The position numbers and the translations under genes were made by a program. This document shows positions 10,730-23,000 of a stretch of DNA of 64,000 bases, in pieces. The notes under the pieces were generated by a model. The model did no database searches, had not been told where the DNA came from, and saw only the letters and a program-made list of their open reading frames with translations. Every line of letters begins with the position of its first letter. Within the stretch, counting starts at the first letter, position 1. Source of the stretch: Polyporus tsugae (Eukaryota > Basidiomycota > Agaricomycetes > Polyporales > Polyporaceae); assembly GCA_024305745.1 (NCBI GenBank), contig JAHRBS010000008.1, positions 372,001 through 436,000 on the forward strand. The letters run 5' to 3'.

Positions 10730-13438
10730 ATACCATTCGCCTTCGGATGTCCGCATTGTATCAGTGTTACTATTAGTTTCTCCGGATATCCCATCGTCTC
10801 ATATGTTCTGCAGCCCGCAATGTACTCTACTGGTGCCTCAATGACACCTTCTGCGGCTGCTGATTCCGCTGTGCTACCCCATCATCATGTTCGTAGTGTG
10901 CAGTTTGACCTTTCGGCTCAAAAAACGCCAGTAAGATGCGTAGTGCGGGCTGCTAGCTGAGGTTAGTACAGGGCGAGACGTTACGCGATAATTCGGCTTA
11001 GTCATCAAAATGAGAATTAAGCGCCTAAGATGACGAGTACTTCCACACATCTTCACCCACTTCCACCTGAACCTCACCCTGGGGTCGACACTTGACCTCC
11101 TGGTCGTGATTTCCCAGCGATAAGGAACTACAATCTGAGTCACGGAGCATGACTAGTCAGCGACGGACCGACTGTTCATAGCGGCAAGTTGCCTGCCATG
11201 CTCCTTCACGCTCGCCGCATGTAACTCACTTTCCGTCACCAGCGACACGCATACATACATATGGGTGCATATATGCACCTCGTGTGGCGCGATGATCTGT
11301 GGCGCGGATAGTCAGATTGACACGGAGTCAGCCCTGCGAGATGACATCTTGTTGGTCTTGTTCTACGACCGACCGATCCGCGTCGCCACACTGCGATGTG
11401 AGTCTTCCCGCCATCCTTCTCATACCTCGTCATTCATATATGTTGTGCAGGCCCCGAGTCCGAAAGTCCTGCACAAAATCCAACATCTGCACTGACGGCC
11501 AAACCTGTACGGATGGGCCATGACGCGCACACCATCATCCCAGCTCCATTCCCGGTCCACGCCAATATCACGATCCTACCCTGACCGATGGACCCATAAG
11601 CACCCATTGTCTGAAACACTTGTCCCTGATCTTCCCCGATCGTATCGTGCACTGAGCCGGGTGGATACTTACATGAACGCCTCATGTGCCCCACGCCGAT
11701 GGTGTTCGGACCCGGCATCCGAGTCCTGACCGCGCCGCGGATCTACATTGTTCTGCCGCCCGCCGGCCCAACGCGCGACGTGTTTGGAAGACCGTGGCGA
11801 TCCCGCAATCAATGTAGATCAGAGGGCCCGGAATCTATCTTGAGCCGGGGAGGTGTTGGGAACGTTCTTCCGGTGGAGCGTTTCTTTGTCTCAGGTGCGT
11901 TTTGTAATTGCGTTCCCGTGATGAGCTACTACACGTGCTGACAGTAACGTTTCCGGCTTTGCACTACAGGAGTCAGTTTCATTGCAAACCTCGCCAGGAA
12001 TCCGTGGATCCTTCTCCTCCTATGCCTGATGGGGAACTTTGTGAGTGGCGGGACTGAGAAGAAGGTTCGTGCCCTTGACGATTCGGACACGCGACGTTAT
12101 GACCTGATCTATTCACACTTGCAGATAATCAACGCTCGATCTTTGCAGCCACTAGTAGGATGACGCTCCGCCCGGATCCACCACTGGTGGTGACTGGGAT
12201 GATGTCCAAGTTGGACACACAGGCACTTGGGATATCTCTTGCTAAAGTGATGCGCAGGTGAGTGAGTGCGCGGCATGAAGTCGTTACCGCCCGATGGCTG
12301 ACTCAATTTATGCATGTGGGTGTGGTGTAAGGCCCCTCCCCTTGCCTCTCAGTCCTTCGCCAATAACCTCATTCCAATTTCGCTGATCTCGGTTCTGATC
12401 GCACCGATATACCCTGCTGATGATCGACTCGGGGTGCACGCTTGTTCCGCCTCGCGTACACACACTGGGTGAGTGGGCCGTCGATGACCTTGAGTCGATA
12501 CGCTTACTCAAAGGTGACGATCGATCACCGTTGGAGCTCCCCAACTAGCATCCAAAGCGCACCCGTGCCGCGGTGTATCGTGGATCAACGCTATGGTTGT
12601 CGTTCCCCGCGTTGCACTGTGTGCTGCGACGATGTCGTCACGCACCTCATTTTCGACCGGTCCGGAGGTCATGCACTGGTCATGCATGTCGACTTCGGAA
12701 TGACAGCCCGAGTTCCACGTGTTCTCTCTGTTTGCGACGAGGGAACAAGGGATGGAACTTGCATGTCGTTGCCTCACAACTTCGAACATGAACCCGCTCG
12801 ACCTCGTCCATGCAGTCTTCGAAGCTTGGCGCGGGCACTGTCTTCGGACGGACACAAGGTGGCGACTGCCTTGGACCCGCCTCCTGTTCAATCAGACATG
12901 GCCGCGTCCTGCGCTGGTAGAGTTGCTCGCTAGGATCCGGCACCCGCACACCGAATTGCAAATTGAAATACATAGGCCGTCACTGCAGCTACAAATTTAA
13001 CAATTGTCCTTTCGGCCGACACCAGCATGTCAAGAGCGCTGTTTGTTGCAGCACTGTTCGGCAGCAATTGAACCCCGGCAAAGATGGCGTTGGTCAGATG
13101 GGCATGAGCGTAACTTTCATTCGCTTCGCGTTGCACGGCTAACACGGAAAGTCTTCATGTCTGGTCGCAAAGGAGGTCACGATGTCTTCACAGATGAGAC
13201 TCCGAGCTGGAGGGCATCGGAGCTAGCGCAGATCAGTTAGGGTATGCAGACACCTGTGCTCTCATGAGCCGTTTTGCGGGGTGTCAACCGATCGTCGGGC
13301 AGTAGCACTGAGGCAGAAAGAAGAGCAAAGACATTAGAATCGCATTGTTGGCTACTTACTACTAAAAGTACAGTACAATACAAGATTTATGTTCCGATTA
13401 TATATCTCTCTAATATGTGCATACAATACCGGTATAAG
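10730..13438. other. Intergenic region with a possible decayed two-exon gene (11.3-11.9 kb)
   Basis: The best segment is plus strand at about 11305-11592. An open exon (DDILLVLFYDRPIRVATLR) ends at a GTGAGT donor (11399); a CAG acceptor (11448-11450) keeps the frame into PESESPAQNPTSALTAKPVR and MGHDAHTIIPAP, ending in TGA. A second open piece, 11684-11885, ends at a GTGCGT donor-like site. The combination of splice sites and protein-like composition suggests a real or recently decayed gene of unknown family. A 163-codon open frame at 12442-12933 could be chance. Nothing else is recognised. Confidence 0.3.
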
Positions 13439-16400
13439 TTACGCAATCCGGCCGGTCGTCCGCATTGTTTTGATCATGTCCTCCGCGACCGTCGCCCAGT
13501 CGTACTGGCTACCGTCTCCCAAAGCGCGGACCTTCTTGAGTCGCTGTGCGTCGCTCTTGCGCGGCGCCTTCGGCTTTGGTTTTGACTTGGACGCAGCAAG
13601 CGTAGCCTCCTTCCCCTTGTAAGACCACGCGTGCCTCTTGACCTCCTCAAGGTCCGAGGTCGCCTGCGCACGCAACCATGGCGTGCTGTGTGCGCGATGG
13701 GCCAAGCAGTCCGGGGAGGAGTACCCGAACAGGCTGCTCTCGCAGTCCAACCCATCGTTCTCGACCATCGGCTCGCCGGCCCGCCAGAGCGACCCTCCGT
13801 TCGTTTTCTCGAGCGTCTTAGTGATGTCCACGCTTTCCCCGGACGGGATCGGGATGGGCTGGGAGGGCGTCACACAGGGCATATCGACTTCCTTGCGAAG
13901 GACGTGGTCGATGTCGACCGCAGAGAAGAACGCGACGCCCTGGGGGAGGTCGTCAAGGCCGAGCTTGTACGCGAAGAAGCTGCGCGTCCAAAGGTTCGCG
14001 ACCTGCAGCGCGAGCGCGGCGCGGTAGCGGTCTTCCTCCTTGACGAGGTAGCGCAGCTCGTCGTGCACGGAGATGAGGTAGCGGGCCTGAATGTTGTACT
14101 TGGCGATGAGGTGCTCCATGGAGACGATGAGGAGGTGGAGGTAGTCGACGCCCGACGACTGCACCACCCAGTTGATCCGAGAGGTCATGTAGTTTGAGCC
14201 GAACTCATCTACGAGGTTCTCCTTCAAGAGTGCGGAAGTGATGCCGCATCCAAGGGCGGGAGTCTTTGGCTGACTCGAGTGCGCAATCTCCTCGAGCTTG
14301 TTGAAAACGAAGCTCTCCGTCCCTCCATACCAGAACTTGCGGCCGAAGAGGTAGGGGTTGTGGGTGGTTTGCCCCTTCGTGGAGGCGTACAGGCCCTTCG
14401 CCAGCTGCTCAGCCTTCTCAGGGAGCATGCCCGCACTGCCTTGCAGCAACAGCAGAACCGCATGTCTTTGGCCAGCACCATAGATACGGGAGTAGTTGAA
14501 CACCTTCGCCTGGTCGCGCGAGATGCCGAGAATGCTCGCCGTCTTCGAATGCAGGTCGGTGCCGGCGGCCTTCGTACCCTCAAGCGTCATCCACCCGATC
14601 GCCGTTGCGCCGTGCAGGCCGAACTGCGCGTCGCCCATCACGCTCGAGATCCAGAGCTCCTCCGAGTCGACGTCCGCCCCGACGATGGCGTAGCCTGGAG
14701 GCGCACGGACCATCGCCTTGAGCTCGGACCCGATGCGGTTATTCTTCGCGTTGCTCGCCGTGAGCCAGGTCTTCTCAATCGCACGGCGCGTGACGGTGCC
14801 CATGGTGATGACCTGTGGGAGGATGATGCCCCACTTCTTGTCGGGCTCTGTGGGGCGCGGAACGCCGATGTCCAGCTCGTCATCCTGCCAAACGACCATC
14901 TGCTTCGTAACGCGGTCGCGTGAGGAGATCCAGTAACTGCACTGCGCGTTCATGTCGAGCGCGTTCTTGGCCTCCTCGAACGGACTCGTGAGCGTCTCGT
15001 CCTGCGCGTACTTCATGAACGTCTTCGCGAGGGGGTTGCCGACGTTCGCCTGCTCCCCGTCCTTGTGCGGCAACTTGTAGAACGTGTAGTGCGCTGTGCA
15101 GTTGTGCAGGGTCACGTCCCCCTTGTCGGAGAAGTCGAGCGGGGTAGCCCGCGTCTCGAACTCCTCCTTCTGGGGCACGCGGAACGTCCAACCGTGCTGC
15201 TTCGAGAAGAACAGCGGCCAACCTTGCCAGGACAGCCGAAGCAGAAGGGGGGCGGAGCGAGTTCGGACGGTCAGATCAAGTGTTCCTGGGGGGGAATCCT
15301 TCCTCGGCTTCGCAAGCTCCCAGTACCACTTCGGCCAGTAAACAGGAGCCGGCTTCGGCGCCGCGGCCTTCACTGCTTTGGGCTTGGACCCGGCGGTCGG
15401 CACCGTCCAGTCGAGCTGTTGTAGCCAGGGGTCCGACTCGATGCGCTCGGGCCGGGTCTCGAGAACGGCCTTTGCTAAGCGAAGGATACTATCTCTAACC
15501 TCGTCGGTTTTCCATCCGGCAGAAATATTCTTCGCGAGTTCTCTGTCGACGGACCGGAGCGAACCGCTCTCGAGCGCAGGAACCCCATGGGTCACGCTAA
15601 GGACAGAAGCCACCTTCCCGCTAGTCGTCGGTAACTTGACCACCTCGCCGCCTACATGGCAGTGCCATCCGTCGGAGGTCGAGTACTGGAGAGGCTCGCC
15701 GTTATACGAGAGTTGCAGAAGGAGCGGTAGGACGCGTCTAACGACAGAGAGACCGAAGGGGTTGAGGACCACATCACGATACCAGGAAGGAGCAGATTCG
15801 TCTATGACGACAGGCTCTGGAGGCGGCTGCGATGATTCCGTGAAAGATACGACCTGATTATAGATGAGAATAGGGCGGGTGTGCAGCCAGATAGATCAAA
15901 ACGCACCTCAGACGGAACAACACCTCGTGACTTCCCAGCGACCTTCGGTGTCCAGTCCAGCTGCGAGAGCCAGACGTCCTCTTTCCACTTTCCGTCGACC
16001 ATCATGCTCCTCGCTTGCTCCGCTAGCTCCACGAGACGCGTCTTCACCTTCTCCTCCATGTCCTTGTATGCACGTTCCGCGTTGGCAAGGTAGGCTTCCC
16101 ACTCCTCGTTGACGGTGAGTAGACTCGAGCCCATAGTCAAGATGCCGGCGAAGGAGACGGGGCTGGGGCACGCCGCGAGGAACGCGGGGAGGGTCTTCGC
16201 AAAAACAGCGTGCGTCGCGTCGACATCGGTCGCACAGTAGTCGAGGTAACTGAAGATGTCGTCTCGGATCTCCTCGGGGGTCAAATGTAAAAAGTCGTCT
16301 CGCGCCTTCTTGTCCAACTTGATCCCGCAATGCAACATCGCGACATCCTCGAGCTTGCTGAGCGAAGCCAGGTCCTCCCAGCGTTTGATGATGTCCTCTT

Positions 16401-17334
16401 CCGGTTCAGGTTGCGCGACGGGAGTCTGAAGCACGGCTTCCCGAAGGCTCTCCTCCATGTCGCGCACGAGCTGCTGCAGCCTCGCCTTTTCCGCCGGGTC
16501 CGTCGTGTCCTCGATGAACTCCTCCCCCTCCTCCATGAAACTCCGCACGCTCTGGATCGCCTCGAGACGCTGCTTCTCCTCCTCCTCCTTCGTCTTGCGG
16601 TACTTCTGCCACGCGCCACGCTGGTGCGACGAGATCCCCTTCACCGCGACGTGCAGCGACATCGTGTCCAGAAAGCGCGTCTGCGTCGGCTCCACGTTGT
16701 ACTCCTCGCGGATCCGCTTGCGGTCGAACGACACGTTGTGCCCCACGACGACGCGCGGCACGCTCGGGTCGCCGAACGGGATGAGCTGCTGCGGGTCCTC
16801 GTTCTCCCCCAGGAGCCACGGCGAGATCCAGGCATACCACGCATGCGAAGTGGCCGCACAGGCCATGACGGCGTTGTCGCGAGCGACGGGCATCGTCTCA
16901 ATGTCGAAGACGAGCATCTCCTCGGACTTGCCGTCGACGGACTGCGGGAACGGGACGTGCTCGCTGTAGCTCGAGCCGTCGGGCAAGTACGAGTAGCGCG
17001 TCCAGCCGGACTGGATGAGCCAGTCGTCCGGCTTTGGAGGCAGCTGTGCGGCGGCGAGGTCCTGCGCGAGCGTGAGCCAGGGCTGCGCGGCGGTGGTGCC
17101 GATGCGGTAGAAGTGCTCGTCGAGGGTGCGGCCCTGGAGCGGGGGCAGGGTGAAGCCGACGTCGGGAAGGACAGAGCCCTGCGCGGGGTCGAGGCCGTGC
17201 TTCTTGAGGTGCTCTTGCGCAATGTTGACGTAGGCCTTGGGGGCAGGAGGGAAGGAGATGTTGCGGAAGATTTGGCGGTGGAGCTGGCGAGAGAGCAGCT
17301 GGACGCCGACTTCATTCCGCTTGGGACCTATCAT
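13439..17334 (-). CDS. MIP1: Mitochondrial DNA polymerase gamma catalytic subunit (family A)
   Basis: Replicates mitochondrial DNA in the matrix. CDS is complement(join(13439..15853, 15907..17334)), about 1280 residues; the 53-bp intron (GTGCGT...CAG) is in phase 0. The 3'-5' exonuclease comes first: Exo I FDIETMP (D144, E146), Exo II GHNVSFD (N200, D204), Exo III YCATDVD (Y366, D370). The polymerase has motif A GADVDSEELW (about D870), motif B RDQAKVFNYSRIYGAG (about 922-937) and motif C SVHDEL (about 1074-1077). All expected catalytic residues are present, so it should be active. An Ala/Lys-rich linker (about 632-645) and a basic C-terminus (KPKPKAPRKS) are also seen. The start is uncertain: Met 17334 gives a basic RNEVGVQLLSRQLHRQIF start, but the frame stays open to 17451, and a TAG acceptor-like site just after the Met hints at an upstream exon that I could not find. 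Confidence 0.95.
15854..15906 (-). other. Intron of the DNA polymerase gamma gene
   Basis: A 53-bp GT-AG intron (donor GTGCGT, acceptor AATCAG on the minus strand). It lies between the exonuclease half and the polymerase half and joins ...VVPSE to VVSFTESS in phase 0. Confidence 0.85.
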
Positions 17335-17684
17335 AACCAAAACGATGGTTAACGAACGGAGCGGTAAAAATGTAAAACGAGAGACCGTCAAGAACAGGGA
17401 GGATGAGGGGAGTCGATACCAGAACGATGGAACTGGAACCTTGCCCAACATACCGCAGCTCTACTCTACTTCAACTGCTATCGCACGGTCGCTGGTCGTG
17501 TAACTGATCAGGGCTCGTTACTTCTCGTCTCACCACTGTCGGCGACTCAGAACCCCCCCCGATGACTATTCCTGAGCCCCATTCGTCGTTCAGCATCGAA
17601 CACTCTACCATAGATGCAGAATAGCGGTTCGTATTCCAGCCATACCGTGTTTGTTTAGTAGTTGGGATGGTTCAACGGTAGTGA

Positions 17685-18087
17685 ATGCCAATCAATCAGG
17701 GAGCATACAGCGACATCGACAAGCTTGTACGCCGGACATGACGACACTGTACAAGGTTGCCGCGGCGCGTTGCGCTCCCGCGAGCGACAACGGGGTCCAA
17801 ATTGAAGTGGAAACTCGTGCGGATTCCACCGTTCAAGATGTGACTCGCACGAGGGAGGGGATGTGACGTGCAATGGCGGAGAAGAAGTGATGATACGGCG
17901 ACATACCTTGGTCCGCAACTGCCTGCTGCAGCTCATCCTCTTGCGCCCCGTCTGCATACTTCTTCTGGATACGTTTTGGTGCTGGGGGTTTGACCTGGCG
18001 AGGTTTGTGCTGAAGCACAGCAAGAGGGACGGAGACATGGAGTGAACGAGAGACTGGTGCTGACGGTGTCTGCAGTTTTCTCCACAT
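17685..18087 (-). CDS. Small protein with mitochondrial-type presequence, unknown function
   Basis: Minus-strand exon 1 starts at ATG 18087 and begins MWRKLQTPSAPVSRSLHVSV. It has no acidic residues in the first 44 and many Arg/Lys/Ser, a typical matrix-targeting presequence, followed by a mixed-charge segment (KKYADGAQEDELQQAVADQ). A GTATGT donor at about 17906 can join, in frame, an exon reading STSIWTPLSLAGAQRAAATL and then YSVVMSG, which could be a membrane segment. That reading ends at a TGA near 17685, but a further intron is possible. It lies upstream of the polymerase gamma gene on the same strand. The family is not recognised. The exon 2 choice is inference from phase only. Confidence 0.4.
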
Positions 18088-19235
18088 CGGTGCCGCGCGA
18101 GCATCCGCTCCAGAGCAGTAGAACGAGCAGATATTATGGTGCGTCCTACGAGGTCATATAACTCCAGCGCGACGGCAAGAAGGGGGAAAGGGGGGAGAGG
18201 TGAAGGAGGAAAGAATGATAAGAACAGGGGGAGCAAGGGGCGACCAGTTCGCCCGGCGCTTCGTGAAGTCGCGTTTACTGAGTGTTTACTGCAGGTTTAC
18301 TGACAGAAATTGGCTACTTAGTCACCTTGCTTCAAGGTTCCAACGTTCAAACTTTGGGATCTCATTCGTTCTTAACCACTGCCTCACTCTCCGGCACGCT
18401 GCTATTTGCAGCTTGTAATGTCTTGTGAAATATCACGCTATGCATTTCTTCTTGCTGGATACATACCCCAAATACTTACTGGACTTCACTTGGAGTAATG
18501 GCAGAAACTACGTTGGTAACCGGCGGCCGGCCTAGCGACTGCGACGACATGCCACCGACCGACGGAGCCTCGCCAACTCTTCCAACGGTCCAGAAGGGCC
18601 TTCTGGGAAGGCGCCAACGTATGCCGGGACGCTGTGTGTGCGGCCATGGGAATCCGGGAGGCGGACGTTGATCGTCGGCGGGATCCAAGGAGCTCGGCGC
18701 TGCCATTCCGGGCATCCCGACGACACAGAAGGCGGGCGCGTTAATATTAGACCCATCTATTCCCCACGTTCGGGCGGAGATGCACACGAGGACAGGGCGC
18801 AGGGCGGCGTGCTTCCATAACGAGGACGCTCGGAAGGGCGCGATTTGTCCCAGATGGGCAGGCGGTGGCAGACGGGGTGCGCCCTCGTTCTTAATAAGGC
18901 AATAGGCGGATTGGCGCCGTGACCTCATGACTGGGCGCTGGCTTCTTTTGGGCTTCTCGGTCTCGGCCCCGTCGATGTGACTCGACCCCCGACCCCCGAC
19001 GGGGCGGGCGGGGCGCGAATACGGCGGGATGCAAACGACGTGTACAAACATGGCGGCGGCCCATTTAAACTCGCTTACACCGACCGACATGGCCCCCAGA
19101 CCCGCCCGCCGCCCGTCCTCCCCGCCTCACACCGCCGTCCTCCGTCTCCCCTCCGCCTCGTTGTCCCCCACAGCCTACTACCAAGCTTGCTCTAGCCTCA
19201 GAACACCTTCTGCGTGACTTGACACCGTTGGCAAT
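18088..19235. other. Intergenic region
   Basis: No gene is supported. A minus-strand open frame at 18476-19090 lacks family features. The 19.0-19.2 kb part, pyrimidine-rich on the plus strand, is probably the promoter and leader of the next gene. Confidence 0.4.
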
Positions 19236-20004
19236 ATGTACGTTAACACCCCAAACTCGGCCCACAGCACTTGGACGAACGCTTCGCAACCCCCGTCCAC
19301 GCCGACACACGCCCCCCGTATGGCAGCGCGCGGCCTTCCTCCGTCTCCGCACACGCCGGTCAGCCCAATGACGCCGTACGCGGGAGCCTATGCTCCGTTC
19401 CCAATGCCGCACCAGGCCGGAGGACACACCGTCGCCTGTACGTCCCGCGTCACACGCGCGTTTTCCCATCCATTTCTTCTCTATTGTGCGCCGATACCGG
19501 ACTTGGGATGGGGTGCTGAGGTTCTCTTCCATACCCATAGATGGTCTGATGACTCCGCCGGACAGCCCAGACAAGCCTGCCGGGCGCGGGCAGGATTTCC
19601 ACGCGATACTGGACGCGCGAGGGCCCCAGCTGCATGTCTTCGACGTCCGCCAGGGCATGCCGCTCAAGACCGAAATCCTCCAGATGGCCGCGGTGAACCA
19701 TCCCGTTCGTGTGATGCGTGTCAGCATAGGCCCTTTGAGCTTTGACATCGCGAACACTGGGGGGTCGACGCTGACGGTGTACGACGTCGTCTATGGCCTC
19801 ACGAGGGCGTTGAACACGATCGAAGCGAGCCCGCAAGAGGTGGCCGCCGCGGTGCAGATGGGCTTCGCGCACCCGAGTTTGCCTCAGCGGGGGGTGCCGC
19901 GGGCAAGACTGATAGATATGAAGCCGTACTTTGGTGGCTTCACGTTGAGGTCGATCCAGCATGGCGTCGCTATTGTCGACTGTCACCTGCGCACGCACTC
20001 GTGA
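19236..20004 (+). CDS. DUF6699-family protein (two exons)
   Basis: The gene is join(19236..19437, 19541..20004), 221 residues. A GTACGT donor at 19438 and CCCATAG acceptor at 19540 restore the frame to HTVAYGLMTPPDSP. The N-terminus is Pro/Ser/Thr-rich and low complexity (HTPVSPMTPYAGAYAPFP). The C-terminal half carries the family fold: 'QDFHAILDARGPQLHVFDVR' corresponds to the family's LHP...W-x-V-R strand pair, followed by MRVSIGPLSFDI, LTVYDVVYGLTRAL and RLIDMKPYFGGFTLRSIQ. Unlike the copies at 9.6, 38, 44 and 55 kb, no V-x-F-A-D motif is seen near the N-terminus. Function is unknown; probably cytosolic or nuclear, as there is no signal peptide or membrane segment. Confidence 0.75.
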
Positions 20005-23000
20005 GCCATACGCGTTGAGCCGGAGTCATTTCCACGTCATACCCACTTCGGTGAAGACTCAAGCTCAAGCTTCAAGCACTTCCGAAAGTCTCGAAGCACG
20101 AACCTCTACTCCATGCCGTTTGGTTCGCTCGTCTTGGAGCAGTCAACGAGTGATCTGGCATGATCGACGTTTCTGGACGCTTGCCTCGGACCTTGACTCC
20201 ATGGACAAAACCTCTTCTCTTCCTTGGCGACAGGAAGGCAGCCTTCAAGCCATCTTAGACTTGTTGCTCTCTGTCTGGCGTGTTGTGCATGTCGCTGCTC
20301 AAGAACGCTCACGAACACGAACACGAACCTGAACTGTAACATTATCTGTACCAGTATTACGTCTCGGCATCTTTGGTAGAAGTACTCAAGAAATAGTGTA
20401 AATTATCCTCTCTGCTCTGCTCGATATTGTTTCTGCTCTCCGATCTTGTTGTCTTGTACAAACTGCTCCCCACTCCCCGTTCGCATTCTCCCGCTCGGCC
20501 GAGCTCTCTCCCTCCTCTTTCCTGTTGTCCCCGCTCTCAACCGTCTCGTCTTGACCCCTTGGTGTCTGATGTCGGGATCTAATCGCAGTTCTTACGATGA
20601 TATGATCAACATTCTTGTCCCGCCTCGTCTTCTGTCGACGGTTTGCCACAAATTTCCCTTATTGGACGTCAAAAGGATTGGATCCGATGAAGCGCCCGAC
20701 CTTCCACTTATTTTCACCTTCATTCTGTGCCCATAATTTCTGCTTTCTGTCTTGTTCTTTTTCCGATCCAGCATCGACGGGGCACGCCGTGACGAACACA
20801 GAAGACCCATGGCTCTTAACACTTTCACACTCACTGTTATAAGGAGAGTCAGAAGTCAACCTGTACACTAGTAATCCCAGACCTCCCAGGCCCCACATCT
20901 CGTGCGGGCACCCTCCTGTAGTATCCCGCCCGGATTTCGGACGCACACTTGACTCCGACATCCATGGTTATCTCAAGCAAACTATTGTGGCTCGGTTTCT
21001 TCTGGTTTTTGCGTCTGGCGGTCTCAGTCTGCAGGCTAACTAGTTCTGCCGGCGACGAACTTCCTGCAGCATCTCACCATATCAAGCTGATACTCTCCTA
21101 GGCCAACAGAGGCACGCCGGACATTCCACAAGGAGTTCACTGAAGAAAGTTGAAACTCACCCCCTTGCGTTTCGGCCGGGACGGCCCCTACTCTTATCTC
21201 CACTGGCAGTGGACGTCCCGTAGAGCGACCAAGGTGCGCTTCTGCCAAGCCGATGTGAGTCCTGTACCCTCGCATACATCCCATATCGCATGTTATATGC
21301 GCGTAAATCTCGCTCATAGACGCGTTTTCAGGCACCTTTTCATCGTTATATCTCATCTACGACGCGTCAGGAAGAAGTTACTGCGTTAGACACCTCGACT
21401 AGCGACCTGTGGGACCGGTTAATCGGCGCCGGCGCTGCCGCTGAGGTCTCCCCAACCCAAGATGTCAGGTCAGTCTCCTCGTTTCCTCAATTGAATTACT
21501 GCTGGCTGCGTGCCCATCTCCCGTGATATGTTATCGTTGATTTTCAATTAGTCGCCGGCAACTTGAAGGCGAAGTGTTGCGTCCACCTTCAGTATTATCC
21601 GTATCCTCATGATGTAAGCTCGAAACGGAGAAGCTCGTGCTTCTGTTTTTGAGGTGTGCGCGAACAGATGCACCTCTTTCACAGGAAACATGAGCTTTTC
21701 CGTACCCCGACCTTTCATACAGTCAACCGTGTCATATACTTTTGTTGGGAAGAGAAATTGCCAAGGCATTGTCCATGCACGTTGAGTGAGGGGGAGTGCT
21801 GGAAGTTCAATTTCCTCCTCATGATTCCTGGGCCCTCCTGGACCGCATGCCTGCGAGCAACAACATCTACATCTTGATCAACGCACGGTCTGAAGCACAG
21901 ACGATCTAAGAAGGGCTCCACGCTAACTGTTCCATTGAGGAACACTCTACAGGGTTATTGATTGCCTACGTGTGGTAGTCTAATGCACTCATCAGGTCAC
22001 GGACATGCAGCTTCCGGAGGACGCCACTTCCTGTGGAGGATCTACCCTCGGACCGGAAAACGATCTTCGGTCTGGGCCCAGCGCACCTCCATGTCCTGTC
22101 CAGGGCTGGCACGGTCGAATGAGCAGTTGGTTATGTGCATGCCTCCGATTCACTGAGTAATTTGGGGTATTGTAACACACGGGGCTGCCGGAACCTGTTC
22201 CCGAAGTCGAGCATGCGCGAATGTTCCACACTGCACATTCTTCGATTTACTTATTCGGCGCGCTCTGTTGTAGTCACGCTAACCTTCAGACCACACAGGT
22301 TACTGGATGCTTGTACGTCAATAAATGCTACCTCAACACGTCGGATCCGGGAGGACGGCCGTGTCCCGAACAGCGCGAAGTACACGTTCGGCGGCGCGAG
22401 CTTCATCCAACTGTACGTCCGCATTTCATGCTTCTCTCGAGTCGAGACTCACCCCCCGCATCCCCATATCCTGCACGACATACCCCGCCCCCTTTCGAAG
22501 CATTTCTTTCGTAATTGGTCTCCACCGCCGCCTTCCATCGCTTTGCTCTATGCGACGACTTCTCCGAGCGGTGTCACCCATGTCCCTCACACGTGTGTCC
22601 TTCGACTTCGGTCTATCCGGCTCGATGACACGTACCTCCCGTCCGCGATGACATTTTAGACCTGCCGACATCTTCACGCCATACCCCTTGCACATGGGGT
22701 CGAGAACATGCTGCCGCTGGTCGATATCACCCCTACGTCATCCAGGGTCCAGCCTGTATCAACCCGTTTTTGTTCCTGGTAGCGCAGTCAAAAGAAGGGC
22801 TCGGTAAACTGCACCCGTACGCAAGGGTACTCGGCGTTGATTCCTGGAAAGTAGACCTTTCCAATGTCAACCGCGGTTGAAGCGCGCATCAATCGGCCAT
22901 GGGGGGGCGGCGACGCAGGGCACGGCCGCTCCATGTTCGCCATTCGTCTCCTTCGGGACAGGCCTCGACCCAGTTTTGCTTCGGGTCCGCTCGGGTACGT

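Noticed and set aside
13631..14923. Plus-strand open frames of up to 214 codons (13631-14197, 14279-14923)
   Set aside because: They are antisense shadows of the polymerase gamma gene, whose catalytic motifs are on the minus strand.
13439..17334. Reading the gene as the mitochondrial intermediate peptidase (MIP) that marks the mushroom A mating-type locus
   Set aside because: The protein has family A polymerase and 3'-5' exonuclease motifs, not the HEXXH metalloprotease; no homeodomain genes are nearby.
16330..17352. 340-codon plus-strand frame
   Set aside because: Antisense to the exonuclease half of polymerase gamma; Arg/Leu/Val-rich composition is the usual mirror of a GC-rich coding strand.
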